Below are positions 34,184 through 45,149 of a stretch of 64,000 bases of DNA, piece by piece. The notes under the pieces are model-generated. The model was not told where the DNA came from, searched no databases, and was given only the letters and a program-made list of their open reading frames with translations. The first letter of the stretch is position 1. Each line of letters begins with the position of its first letter. Source of the DNA: Taiwanofungus camphoratus (Eukaryota; Basidiomycota; Agaricomycetes; Polyporales; Taiwanofungaceae); NCBI GenBank assembly GCA_003999685.1, contig CP021231.1, positions 496,001 through 560,000 of the forward strand, read 5' to 3'. The position numbers and the translations under genes are program-made.

Positions 34184-35561
34184 TACCGTGGCACCTGCAA
34201 GCATGGAACTCTGGAACATGCTACTACATGATTTGGACATCCATAGCATGTTTGAATCAGTTCGTCAACTCCGTCGTCTGGTCTAGTAACGTATTGAACG
34301 TTGCTCTTATATGGTGCGATATCTGTATGTAAATATTACTTATGGGCCTTACCGTCACTGACGTCGTCTCATATAGCCACACGAATTACAATCGGTGCAT
34401 CAGTCGGAATCCCGGCCGCATCACTTTGTATCAATCGCAGACTTTACAAGATTGCACGGCTGCACGCGGTCACTGTGACACGTTCTGAGGTGAGAATACA
34501 TATTTAACAAACGTAAAGAGATGCGCTGACAAATGGCCCAGAAACGACGTGCCATTTTGATCGATACCCTGATTTGCGTGCTATTTCCAATCATCTGCAT
34601 GGTATTTGGTAGGATCTAACTTTTTTTTAAAATCGGCATAGTGTTCAAGTATTGCTTCCACAGCGTACATCGTGTAAGGTCACCGTTTCAATATTTTTGA
34701 AGTGCTAGGGTGCTATCCCGCGATCTACAACACCCTCCCAGCCTACTTTCTGGTATATATGTGGCCAATTGTCATCGGCTTAATTTCTGCTGTATATTGC
34801 AGTGAGCACATTGATATTCAATGATGCGTCCCAACACTCACGATCATGACCAGCTCTGTCGCTCCGCTTGCTGATATTGCGGCAAGCACAATTCAAGGAG
34901 TTCATTTCATGCGGAAGTGGTCTGACTAGCAGCCGTTACTTTCGGTTGATGGCGTTGGCTATGACAGACATTGTTCTCACCATCCCATTCGGAATCTACG
35001 AGCTGTACTCGAATGCAGCAGGAGGCGATCTGGAGCCATGGCAAGGTTGGGCGAATACACACTTCGACTTTTCTAGAGTCGTTCAGTATCCTGCCGTTGT
35101 TTGGATGTACGATCCGAAACTTGCGGTCCCGTTGCAGCTTAGTCGATGGATTATTCCGCTATGCGCATTTATCTTTTTCGCCTATTTTGGCTTCGCAGAG
35201 GAGGCAAGAAAACGGTATCGTGCAGTGTATTTGGCCATCGTCAATCGACTCCCGATCCGCCGCTCATCAAGTCCAAGGGATCCGATGACAAAGTGCGCAT
35301 TCTCAACCCCGTTCTACTTCTGTTTTACTAACTTCTACCCCCAGTCAAAAGGACTCTCCCAAGGGCCGATCTTCCACCATGTCAAGAGGAACTCTCCCTC
35401 TATATACACTCCATCCACCATCTCTATTCCAACTTGACCCGGTACCTTCTGCCGTCGTCAAAGACGACAACGGTGATTTTTCGCCATCCGACACTTGCTT
35501 CACTGAGAAATCATCGTGCACTGGTTTTGTTAATGATTTAGTGACAGACGAGAAGTGCTAA
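34184..35561 (+). pseudogene. R4: broken STE3-type receptor (R6 class)
   Basis: The gene is recognisable from CCGTGGCACCTGCAAGCATGG (R6 has LPWHFEAW at this place). It continues through YYMIWTSIACLNQFVNS, WCDI, RITIGASVGIPAASLC, RRAILIDTLICVLFPIICM, GHRFNIFEVLGCYPAIYN, SRYFRLMALAMTDI, PWQGWANTHFDFSRV and FFAYFGFAEEARKRY to a short tail ending at 35561. Two lesions kill it. The first ~25 residues, including the start codon and most of helix 1, are replaced by the inverted repeat. The conserved Q in the VQGHRF block is a TAA stop at 34675-34677. Its exon pattern matches R6, not R2/R5/R7. Confidence 0.87.
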
Positions 35562-36609
35562 TAGCTTCTGGATTCTTGCTTGCGAGTGCGCCAGCCGTTG
35601 TGACGGTCCCTTTTCTGTATATGTTATTTTCCTACCCTTGTCATCTTCCTTTTACCCGCCGCTCTTTTACCTGTTATGTTCGAAAATCCGCGTATCGTTA
35701 TGTCTCAGAGTAACCTCAATGTAGAGAATAGCATGGAACTTCAAGTTATATACACTCATTCTTATTATTGGCGGTGTGCACACCTCGGCCTATACACGCG
35801 CTTATGATCAACGTACTTGCAGTATACTTGCCACTGGCCCCCTCTAGCACATTCGACTACCTTGTGCGCTCGAAGTCTCTGGCATGGACCGAAAATTGAG
35901 ATGTCTTACCATGCCTCCGACCTCTTTTGAACGTGTCGCGTTGCATTGGTCGGGCGAAACTTGTTTCAAGTTGCCAATGTCCAGTCTGCGCGTCGTCTGA
36001 GGCTTTCACTGTGGAGGTGTGCGCGGTGGACTTTCCCTCTTACGTCGAGTGAAAAGTCACTTTCACTCGTGCACCGAGTGAATCTCGCGATGGGTGAAAG
36101 TTATGGGAATTTTCATCTGCGTGAGCTTACTCATGTGGCGGTTGAAATATACCCATCTGTAGGTGAAACGCGTCACTTTTCGAGTGAAAATACCTTATTT
36201 ATGGTCACCTGATTAACTTGATAATAGTGAAATCTCCCCCACAAACGGGGTGGCGTGCCAGGTGAAATTAAGCCGCTGCGAGCTACACAGTGTTTCGTCC
36301 CGACCCAACCACAGATCGGGCGAAGGGACTATTTAATGCAGAGAAAGTTCTGAATAACGGTCCACGGATACAAGATCAATATGACTAGGTGGAAGGCAGA
36401 TGCGGACAAGCATCTATGAGCAACCCAGCAACATTCTTTTAGTCGTCTTGCTCAGCGTGGGCAACGAACGGTGATATATAATGGTATGTGCAGGGATAAG
36501 ACACTGATATTGCTACAGGCAATGGGGAAAGGAGTGAGAGACTCAAAGATGTTACTACAGCAGACTAGTACACAGAGAGGCGTATGATAACGAACGAAAG
36601 AAGTCTCCA
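35562..36609. other. intergenic between R4 and R5, GTGAAA-rich block
   Basis: No gene seen. The stretch 36030-36265 carries at least seven GTGAAA/TTTCAC words in both orientations, which is more than chance would suggest and may be a small repeat relic or regulatory cluster. Confidence 0.45.
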
Positions 36610-38121
36610 CTACACAACATGATCTGTGTGTGCATGGCGCGAAAGAGGCAATACATGGTCACCTCCAACAAGGGCCGCTGGAGGCACACCAACAGTTGGT
36701 ATGGGTGACGGAGGCAGGTAAGGAGGGAAAGGACCATCATCTGTAACGGCGTGCACAATCTTCTCGCTATCCTCGACATATTCACAGCACGACAACGTAG
36801 ACGTCATAGAAGAAAGACCATCGGAACTGCTTGAATGACCGATCTTCGATTTAGCAAGGTTTGATGATTCGTCGTCCATCTTGGACACAGAGGCATCTGT
36901 ACCGTTACGTTGCAGTTTTGACGGGTGAGGATAAGGACTAAGGCACGGGATGAGAGCAGGATTTCCAGCGAGCTAAAGGAACAAACCTCGTCTGGGGGTA
37001 AGAGCCAAGTTGGGTGGGACACGCGCTCCCGGACTTCTGACGAAGAACGACACGGCGGACCCATCTGACGCAGGCTCCATACTCTTTAACAGCATCTTGC
37101 CCAAAAGCAAAGAAGACGAAAAAGATGTAGGCAGAGATTGGCGTAGTCCACCACAAGAAATACGTCCAGCGCAGCGAGTCCCGGGGGATGAGCAGCAGCG
37201 GAAACTGGTTGATATGAGAGAAGTCGGAGTGGACGTTCGCCCAGCTGATCCACGGGCGCAGGCCGCTGCGGTAGTTGAAGTACAGCGTGCACGCGATGAC
37301 GAGCAGCGCCCAGAACATCTCGACGAGGGACATGGCCATCAGGCGGAAGTAGCGCGCGGGCGTGAGCGCGGACGCCGCGTGCGCCAGGTGCTTGGCGAAC
37401 GTCGCCCGGCGCGCGAGGAAGTGCACGAAGGCGAGGCCTGCGCGTGCGGCGGCGGTGAGCGGCGTGTGCCTGCGCGGAGCGGAGTGCGGACTCACCGGCG
37501 AAGACGAACGTGCCGAGGCAGAAGAGGATGGGCAGCAGCCACATGAGGAAGAACTCGGGGATGGAGACGTAGTCTTCCGCCCGGCACCCAAAGTCCTCGA
37601 CGATATCGAAGAGGTGGCCTTGGACGACGTAATCTGGATTGCAGGTCGCTTAGCACAGTAGTACAAGCTGTGGAGAAACGCGACACGCACGAAGGGCCAT
37701 GTAGACAGCCGGAACGGCCACGCAGAGGACCAGGTCCACAAGCATGCGGCGCCTCTTGTCTGAATGCGTGATCTTCGCTTTCCGGAGCGAGGCCAGGCTC
37801 TCGAGGTTCATGCAGAGGCAGAAGCATGCCGCTGGGAGCGCGATGTTTGCGCCGACGTCTAGTTTCGTAGCTGCGTACGTGCTAAGCGACCTCGTTGCGC
37901 GGTTCGGGAGGAAAGCACTCACTGATGTCGCACCATGCTACGAGCTTGATGTCCACGTTGTGGTGCCACACGATGGTGTTTATGCCATGGGTGATGTTCA
38001 CCACAAAGAGCCATGCTATGATGGAAAGGGTCGGTACGTTGCGGGCGCGCCAGTGCCAAGGGAGGGGAAGGAGGACCAGGATAGCAGCGAGGAAGGAAGC
38101 GAAGGACATTCCAGCAGACAT
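36610..38121 (-). CDS. STE3-like: R5: STE3-type pheromone receptor (~431 aa)
   Basis: Five minus-strand exons: 38121-37923, 37870-37691, 37633-37496, 37437-36987 and 36937-36610 (1296 nt, frame kept). The blocks are LPLPWHWRARNVPTL, WCDI, GANIALPAACFCLC, HYVVQGHLFDIVEDFGC, ARYFRLMAMSLVEM, RPWISWANVHSDFSHIN and YIFFVFFAFGQDAVKEYGA, followed by a tail of about 120 residues rich in S and P. The first four exon lengths are identical to those of R2. I chose the ATG at 38121 because it aligns with R7; another in-frame ATG lies 15 bp further in. The coding region is G+C richer than its surroundings. It looks intact and lies tail-to-tail with R4 and head-to-head with R6 (717 bp apart). Confidence 0.92.
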
Positions 38122-38837
38122 CTTGGCTTGCTGTGTGTGGTGAGGAGTATGGCTATGGGTAGCAAAAGACCAAAATGCACATAGGGCATTGCTGGCATGG
38201 TTATATTGACCTTTTCGTCCAAAGCGAAGATGTGGAGGTGAACAAAAGCTCGACCGTCGTGATTGAGACTCCGCGGCTGTGGGACAATGGAGGGAGGATC
38301 GTGCCACTGTCTCACTGAGCTTGATAGATTACGCTAGCTCAATGGTAAATACCTATAATGCTATTGAAATGCTCTGAGCCGATAACTTGACACGCGGTTG
38401 TTCCAAATTGTATGTTGCAGCATGCACAGTCCTGAAGCCACGCGATGTGAATGACGCGTGACGTCACTGGTGGCTGTCTGCGATTTCGAGCTGCTGGTGC
38501 CTCTTGATGAGTGTCCGAGCAACTACGGGTGTGATTTCGTCTACCGCTGTAGCATCCATCTGTCCTCGCAGCAGTGCTGGGCACGCAGGTAAGTAACCGC
38601 ATGCGAGAGCTTTGCTCGTGCACACAACATGAGCAAATGGCGCATTGTCATCACGTGGCAAACTGAGTGTGATCGACTGTGGCTTCCCTCCCATTGTTCT
38701 GCAGCAGCACCCTATGAGGGCAACAAAGCCATCTTCGCATATGTACTTGAGAATGTCGTCTACAGAGTCTGACTGCACACCTCACCCCCCGTACTGCCTG
38801 TCGTCGTACGACTGCCTGCAGCAGCTCAACGACCGCC

Positions 38838-39799
38838 ATGTCGGACCCCACCTATCCCCTCTTTCCCATCTTTGCCTTCCTGGGCTTTATCCTCGCTCTG
38901 ATTCCTCTCCCTTGGCATTTCGAGGCCTGGAACTCCGCCACCTGCTACTACATGATCTGGGCGTCGCTTGCATGCCTGAACAAGTTCGTCAACGCCGTGG
39001 TATGGGCTAACAACGCGCTCGACCCTGCACCGGTGTGGTGTGATATATGTTAGTACCAGCATCCTCTCATTCGAAACCTGCAATGCTTATTGTCGGCATT
39101 CTAGCAACGCGCATCATCATTGGGGCCTCCGTTGGCATCCCTGCCGCCTCACTCTGCATCCACCGACGGCTGTATTTGATCGCCAGGCTGCACGCCATAT
39201 CCGTCACAAGGGCAGAGGTGAGCTGTGGCTTTGGTCCATATTGTAATGCAGAATGTCAAATATGTTTCTCAGAAACGTCGGGCCATTCTGGTGGATAGCT
39301 TGATCTGCGTACTATTTCCGATCATTTGCATGGTCCTAGGTAAGCGGTTCGCGGTCCTGTCCACGGGATTGTCTGATGCCTTCTCTAGCATACGTTGTTC
39401 AAGGCCATCGTTTCAACATCTACGAGGAGATCGGCTGCTACCCTGCGATATACAACACCCTGCTCGCATACTTCCTTGTGAACTGGTGGCCGATTGTCCT
39501 AGGTGTCATATCCGCTGTCTATTGTGGTCAGTGCCACGTATTTCCTCCAGCTAGCTTTACCTGAGACATGCCCCCCCAGTTCTCTCCTTGCGCGCTTTCG
39601 CTCTCCGCCGTGCCCAGTTCAATCAGTTCCTCGCCGCAAACAAATCACTCACTCGCGGGCGCTACTTCCGGCTCATGGCCCTGGCGACGACCGAGCTCCT
39701 GCTCACGATCCCGATCTCAGCTACGCGATCTACCTGAACGCGACGGCTCAGCCCGGCCAAGCATGGAGCTCTGATCACCAGCAGGGACCCCTTTATTGA
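38838..39799 (+). pseudogene. R6: STE3-type receptor, frameshifted and truncated after helix 5
   Basis: Exons are 38838-39048, 39105-39217, 39273-39339, 39389-39536 and from 39580. It encodes MSDPTYPLFPIFAFLG, LPWHFEAWNSATCYYMIW, WCDI, RIIIGASVGIPAASLC, RRAILVDSLICVLFPII, AYVVQGHRFNIYEEIGC and RGRYFRLMALATTELLL. At 39719-39724 the frame breaks; a one-base deletion explains it, because AIYLNATAQPG continues in the next frame. The sequence then leaves the family (after AWSS, where R4 has PWQGWANTHF) and stops at 39797-39799. Helices 6-7 and the tail are missing. It was once a normal receptor of the same class as R4. Confidence 0.85.
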
Positions 39800-40920
39800 C
39801 CAGGCACAATAGAGTATAGTGACAGCATACTCGAGCACCAATCCTTCTCGCGGTCTCACTGCCTTCACAGTAACGGCGTGGCCGCGCTGTGCAGCGCCAT
39901 TCTCGTTTGCCCCAATGGTAGGCCCTCCGAATTGCTATCGTGTATGTATCACATTGACGATACTGAGGACCAGAGGTCGCTTTGAAGCTCCGGTTTTCCG
40001 CATAGAGTGAGGTATCCGTCGCGATCGTGCTCCATGACGCGCACGCGTTGCTAGGATTCGCTCTCGTCCGCGCCCAATGATGAGCGGCAGTGTACATGTC
40101 GTCTGTGGTCGTCGCATCGACATGTACAGGGATCGTTTACTACCGCGCCATATTTAACCGGTGCGCTGACATCTTGGGGTTTGCATAGATGAAAGTGGTC
40201 CAGATCTCAGTGCAAGAAGGCGTGCATTTTATGTCGGGTGTAGTTAGTCGCCATGAATGCACAATACTTTAGCTTGAATGCGAATTAGAGCTTGACGTTG
40301 AGGCAAATCTCGAGCTCGACATCCCAAGGGCCCATCATGGACGGAGGTCTCGTCCTATTCACATCTCAAATGGTTCGTTCTGTCCGCACATCAACCGGCG
40401 TCACATTTATGTCCAGAACCTTATGATAATATTGTGATCCGCGCCCAAGTGATGTTGGCGTTATAGACTGATGGAATCATTATGAACTTGTTGGATAGCA
40501 CTACGAAGCTGTTTTCCGATGCTACCACCGTGTCTACCAATGTCAGCAGTCCACTTCATGATGTCAGACATCTTAGCGCATCCAAGAATATTGACTATAT
40601 CAGGTGGTATACCCTCCAAACCGACTGCATAAATAGAAATACAGAAGCGCGCCATTGTTAATACACAGAAGTCATCACTACTAGGTACAGCTGCACTAGA
40701 GTACTGCAAACCGGCATGTCAGGCTAGGAAATAGGCTGTCATCAAGAATTGGATCAAAATGTGTATGTTCAAGATGATATAACCGCTCGAACGTGCTCAC
40801 CACAAGTCGAAGAAATAAGTATAAAGAGAGGTCTATGCACTGCACACCAGTCAGTATTAGTTCGTTAGATAAGGTGAGAGTTATACTTACTTGAAATCCA
40901 TTCAAGAGAAAGGATTCGCA
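39800..40920. other. intergenic, no gene seen
   Basis: No trace of the missing helices 6-7 of R6 and no precursor ends were found on either strand. Confidence 0.5.
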
Positions 40921-41055
40921 TCATGCAATGACACAGAATATTGACGAGTTTCCTGATCCGTAATGCTCGTAGTCGACTGGAACATCAAATTCTCGTTCTT
41001 CCGATGAAGTACTCGACAGCACATTGATGCCAAATGCTGGTGTAAATTGGTCCAT
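40921..41055 (-). CDS. P5: CaaX pheromone precursor (44 aa)
   Basis: A single-exon precursor. The protein starts MDQFTPAFGINVLSS and ends VDYEHYGSGNSSIFCVIA before TGA. CVIA is the CaaX farnesylation box, EH is the likely processing site, and the predicted peptide is YGSGNSSIFC with the cysteine modified. The family is that of P4 and P6, which share EH followed by glycine-containing peptides; P6 also has CVIA. It is divergently paired with P6, with the two start codons 558 bp apart. A minus-strand TATTTATT at 41145-41152 is the probable TATA element. The gene is too short for usual gene finders and could be missed. Confidence 0.93.
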   Translation of the reverse strand: MDQFTPAFGINVLSSTSSEEREFDVPVDYEHYGSGNSSIFCVIA

Positions 41056-41144
41056 GGCAAATAGTCAGGAGATGAGGATGAAACGACAGTATCGGGCAAT
41101 GATTGATATTGATTTGACTTGTCTCGTCACTTGAAGACATCCTC

Positions 41145-41197
41145 AATAAATAGTGAGGGAACAATAGGGGACTTTACGTGTCTCGAGGGAACAATAG
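41145..41197. promoter_or_regulatory. shared P5/P6 control region with two GAGGGAACAATAG boxes
   Basis: The box AACAATAG occurs at 41160-41167 and again at 41190-41197, each inside a longer GAGGGAACAATAG repeat, directly beside the P5 TATA-like element at 41145-41152. They sit between two divergent precursor genes and resemble HMG-box factor sites. The repeat is seen; control of both genes is inferred. Confidence 0.55.
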
Positions 41198-41488
41198 CTA
41201 GAGATGAATTTCTTACTCAAAAGTCCTGGACCCACACCGCGCGGCAGCAACAATGGGGAAATGCCGCAAACTACCTTTGCCAACTTGGGGGGAGGTCAAG
41301 CGTGCGATCATGAGGTCCGCTTTGAATTCTGCGGTGTTCAGGCGTTCACTAGCACTGGACATAAGTGAGACGATTAGTAGATGTACAGCTTGCTCCGGAT
41401 GCGCTTGAGACAGACTGCCACGTGGCACACCAGGTAGGACCCCGAGCGTAACTGGATCATTGTAGTGTACGTCATTGTTCTGTCTGCC

Positions 41489-41495
41489 TATAAAG
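41489..41495 (+). promoter_or_regulatory. TATA box of P6
   Basis: TATAAAG lies 125 bp before the P6 start codon. Confidence 0.7.
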
Positions 41496-41613
41496 CTAGC
41501 AGAAAGAATGAGCAAACCAAGTACATTTCCATACCAATTCCCAAGGCCTCGAGGTCTCATACGTTGAACTTCCCGCTGTACACGCAGTCATCATCGTCTA
41601 CTCATAGCACATC

Positions 41614-41763
41614 ATGGATGCATTCACCCACACGTTTGAATCCGTCGACATCGCGACCCCCTTCGAGGACCATTCAGACAGTTCACCGTCGTCATCATCA
41701 ATCCCACTCGATTTCGAGCATATGGGCAACACTTCATCGTACTCTTGGTGCGTTATCGCCTGA
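41614..41763 (+). CDS. P6: CaaX pheromone precursor (49 aa)
   Basis: A single-exon precursor starting MDAFTHTFESVDIATPFED and ending LDFEHMGNTSSYSWCVIA before TGA. CVIA is the CaaX box and EH the probable cleavage site, predicting MGNTSSYSWC as the processed core. A serine-rich stretch lies in the middle. It is related to P4 (same LDFEH) and P5 (same CVIA). R7 starts 1.1 kb downstream in the same orientation, with the second inverted repeat copy in between. Secretion as a farnesylated, carboxymethylated peptide follows from the family; the target receptor is not predictable here. Confidence 0.94.
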   Translation: MDAFTHTFESVDIATPFEDHSDSSPSSSSIPLDFEHMGNTSSYSWCVIA

Positions 41764-42069
41764 GGGAAGACCCATACCCGCGATAGGTGCGTGTCCGCCT
41801 GCGTTCAGTCGTCCGCTTGCTGAACAATGGCATTTTGCAGGTTCGGCTTTTGCGACAGCGATTTTTGATGACCATGTCACCGGAGTATCTTTATTGGATG
41901 TATTGTCCTAGTGTATTATTCACCGATAGTGTTCCTTCGCTCGTTCGTTCTTCTTAGTGTTGGAACGCTGTATATATTAGGCCGGATATTGTGAAAGGAT
42001 TGGAATGCATTGTATTTGATCTGACACTGTCCTTTGGGCGTTCTTGAATGGATAAGGGCCGGAAACAAG

Positions 42070-42324
42070 CATCAGGAAAACATCGCCGTCTGGGTGTCTG
42101 ACATGTCTGAACTTCTTTTATCAACAAACTTGCGTGGTCGAACTACACACATCCTACACTTTTTACTTGCTCTCATTTGGCCTGTAATTTCATATATCTC
42201 ACTGGTAAGGTATTAGTTAAAATTTCCACATAATGACCGTCTGGATCCATGAGGTCCACTTCTGGACCAGATGCCTTTCAGGGAAGTCAGACAATTTCAG
42301 GCCTTGTCAGACGATTTACTGATG
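42070..42324 (-). repeat. inverted repeat copy 2 (pairs with 33893-34183)
   Basis: The reverse complement of copy 1 with a ~30-bp deletion relative to it. Its outer border near 42070 (CATCAGGAAAAC) corresponds to the R4 junction of copy 1, but no receptor sequence adjoins it here. The two copies enclose about 7.9 kb carrying R4, R5, R6, P5 and P6. Confidence 0.85.
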
Positions 42325-42904
42325 GCCAATATTTAGCGACGTAACTCTGGTAATTCTTATATTATGGGACATCAACACCCTTTCCCCGAGTTACCAGCAT
42401 CAAAGTGCGGGCGAACCATTTCATGCATCGACTATCGTTGTATGTTATTCTCAACAGGCGCCGGGGATCGTAATTTGGTCCTTATCTATGATATTCAAGT
42501 TTGCACACCATAATGACTCGGAGATCGGAGACTACCGACCAAATGGTGACCATATCCCATGATTCCGGATATCCCATGGTCCTATGACTCAACAATGGGC
42601 CTGTCAGAACGTTTCACATTCTGCATCCTGTACATGTGCTTTAGCAGCATAAGCGGATCGAAGTGATCGAGGATCCCCGGGGTCCTGTTTGATTTGACGT
42701 CGAACAATGATCGAAAATCACGTGGCCTCCGTGGCCACCGCCCATTGTTCTCTCTGCACTGTTTCCTAATTCATCCAAAGTTCAATTGCATTCAAGTTCT
42801 ATTTGTCCACCAAAGCTCAGCGAAATGCTTCTTCTCAAGCTCATTATGCACCAGTATATTTACTCTACCCACCTCACGACAGTATTCTTCCCGGTCTTGA
42901 CGAG
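42325..42904. other. intergenic upstream of R7, no gene seen
   Basis: Presumed promoter region of R7. No recognisable coding sequence. Confidence 0.5.
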
Positions 42905-44526
42905 ATGTCGTCTCTTTCTGCAGTGGCTTTCATTGCCGCCATCTTGGTACTCATCCCTTTGCCTTCCCACTGGCGAGCTCGCAATGTGGCGACGCTCGCT
43001 ATAATTGCATGGCTCTTTGTGGTCAATATGATTTACGGAGTGAATACCGCAGTGTGGGCACATAGTGTTGACAATGTTGTGCCCGTCTGGTGCGATATTA
43101 GTAAGGATTCTCCTGTGTCAATTCATACCGCATTCTGACCATCTTCTAAAGCAACCAAAATTATCATTGGGGCCTCTTCGGCTTTGCCTGCATGCACATT
43201 GTGTGTTTGCAAACATCTAGAACTTGTAGCTTCCTCTCGTATGGTTCGTCAAACATATAGTGACAAAAAGCGCCGCATGATCTTCGAGTCTATTATGTGT
43301 TTTGGAGTTCCCGCAGTGCTTATGGCATTACGTGTGTACATCTTGTTATACTCAGAGCTATTACCTTCTCAAAAAGTTTTATAGATTATGTCGTGCAAGG
43401 ACATCGGTTCGACATCGTCGAGCAGTTTGGGTGTGAGCCCGCTACATATTACTCCATCCCTGCCATATTCATCGTTTGGTTTGTGCCTCTCCTGTTTTCG
43501 ACAATAACAATGGTGTATGCTGGTAAGCGACTGCGATTCTATCCATAAACCAAGCGTCCTGATCTTGCTCTAGCGCTTGCGTTCTTCCACTTCTTCCGTA
43601 AACGGATGGATTTTGCTGCCCATCTTGCCAACGCAAACTCTTCCCTCACTACTCACCGCTACCTCCGTCTCATGGCGATGTCCATCACGGAAATGGCGTG
43701 GGGCACTTCATTGACCGCTTTTACCTTGTATGTCAACGTCGCGCCCGGCCTACGCCCCTGGATCAGCTGGGCCAACGTACACTCCAATTTCTCTCGGGTA
43801 GATCTTTACGCGACACTCGTGCTTCCGCCACACTACCGCCACCAATTGCTGCTACTATGGTGGGCTATGCCGGCTTCAGCTATCATATTCTTCCTGTTCT
43901 TCGGCTTTGGCAGCGAAACAGTGCAGGACTATCGCAGAGCAATTGACTGGTTCCGTCGGAAGGTGCTGAGGCAGAGTACGAAAAAGCGCACCGAGCTCCC
44001 GGACTCACTGCGCTTTATGACAAGGTATGTCTGCAGTACCACCAGTGAGGACGTGTGTGTCTGAGATCATTTTGCGAACAGACGATCCCCGCCTTCCAAA
44101 AGCGTTCTCAGTACGCTCGCGACGGTCAATTCGTCGGTGACGTCCAAGGACGACCATACGCTCCCGATGTACAGCCCACCTGTGGATGAGAAAGCCCTGC
44201 CGGCGACACCTTCCAAACCAGACTGGGGTTCGCGTTCGACGTTGACCTTCTCGGAGTCCTTCCCGCATGGTATCCCTAGTCCCAGCACTACAGCCGCATC
44301 GACGGCTGCCCTTGTGGCTGAGCCGGGGTACACTATCTCCATCTCCGATCCTTACCCAGCATCACGCCCACCAACGCCTCCGGCAGCTCCTGAAGTGTCT
44401 ATCCCTGCCCCAGCCTACCACCGCCCATTCAGTCCTCCGTCCATCTGTCCTGTTGACCTCACATCCAAGCATGTGGAGGATTCTGTGGTGGTCATGGTCA
44501 ACACCGAAGTTGCTCACATGGTATGA
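42905..44526 (+). CDS. STE3-like: R7: STE3-type pheromone receptor (~469 aa)
   Basis: Five exons: 42905-43100, 43152-43331, 43385-43522, 43574-44024 and 44082-44526 (1410 nt, frame kept). Blocks are LPSHWRARNVATLAI, WCDI, TKIIIGASSALPACTLC, HYVVQGHRFDIVEQFGC, HRYLRLMAMSITEM, RPWISWANVHSNFSRVD and IIFFLFFGFGSETVQDY. The cytoplasmic tail is long (about 170 residues) and rich in P, S and T, a usual site of regulatory phosphorylation in this family. Exon lengths match R2 and R5 except that exon 1 is one codon shorter. The gene is intact. P6 is its nearest upstream precursor. Confidence 0.93.
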
Positions 44527-45149
44527 CATGCTCTCCCGAGGCTCGTGGATTCGTTCTCCCCCCCGACTTCGATTGATTTCTGTTATTTGCGGCTACTCTG
44601 CTGATAAATGCTGTATCGTTATTGTGACCTTCTTCACCCCGTTCCTTGCTCTGTTATATTATCCGGCCTTCCTTGTTTATTCACTCCTTCTCTACATCCA
44701 AATCCAAGCCCTCTGGGATAGCCACCATAATATTTGGCCGCTGTCTATCTATATTTGTAGCATAGCAGAAATACATGCTTGAAAGCAGCGGAATTTCACA
44801 GGTTCTGTGTGAAGTTATTATCAAGATAGATAGACCATTAGCGTCTGGTCAAAGTTGGGACAGCCTGACAAATCGGCGATATCAAGACCAGATTCTGCAA
44901 CGCGGTGAGTTTGACATCGTTTCTCTGGACAAGACACGTGGATAGCAGTGCATGACATTAATCGGGGCGGTGTGCCCTTCAAACGAGACGGCATTTACGG
45001 CTCGCTTCAGCACAACGGCGTACAACGACTCTGTATTATGCTAGATAAGCTTCATAAGGTACGCAAGCAGGAAGTAAGAGCATCCACTCACTCGGAGAAA
45101 TGCGCAGCAGCAATACGTTAGCGGATTTTCGTGGATGGCAAGGTCATCG
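44527..45149. other. intergenic, no gene seen
   Basis: Short region between the converging R7 and the RG-rich protein gene. Confidence 0.5.

Noticed and set aside
38464-38564. Minus-strand MDATAVDEITP mini-ORF between R5 and R6
   Set aside because: It begins like a precursor but ends IADSHQ, with no CaaX box.
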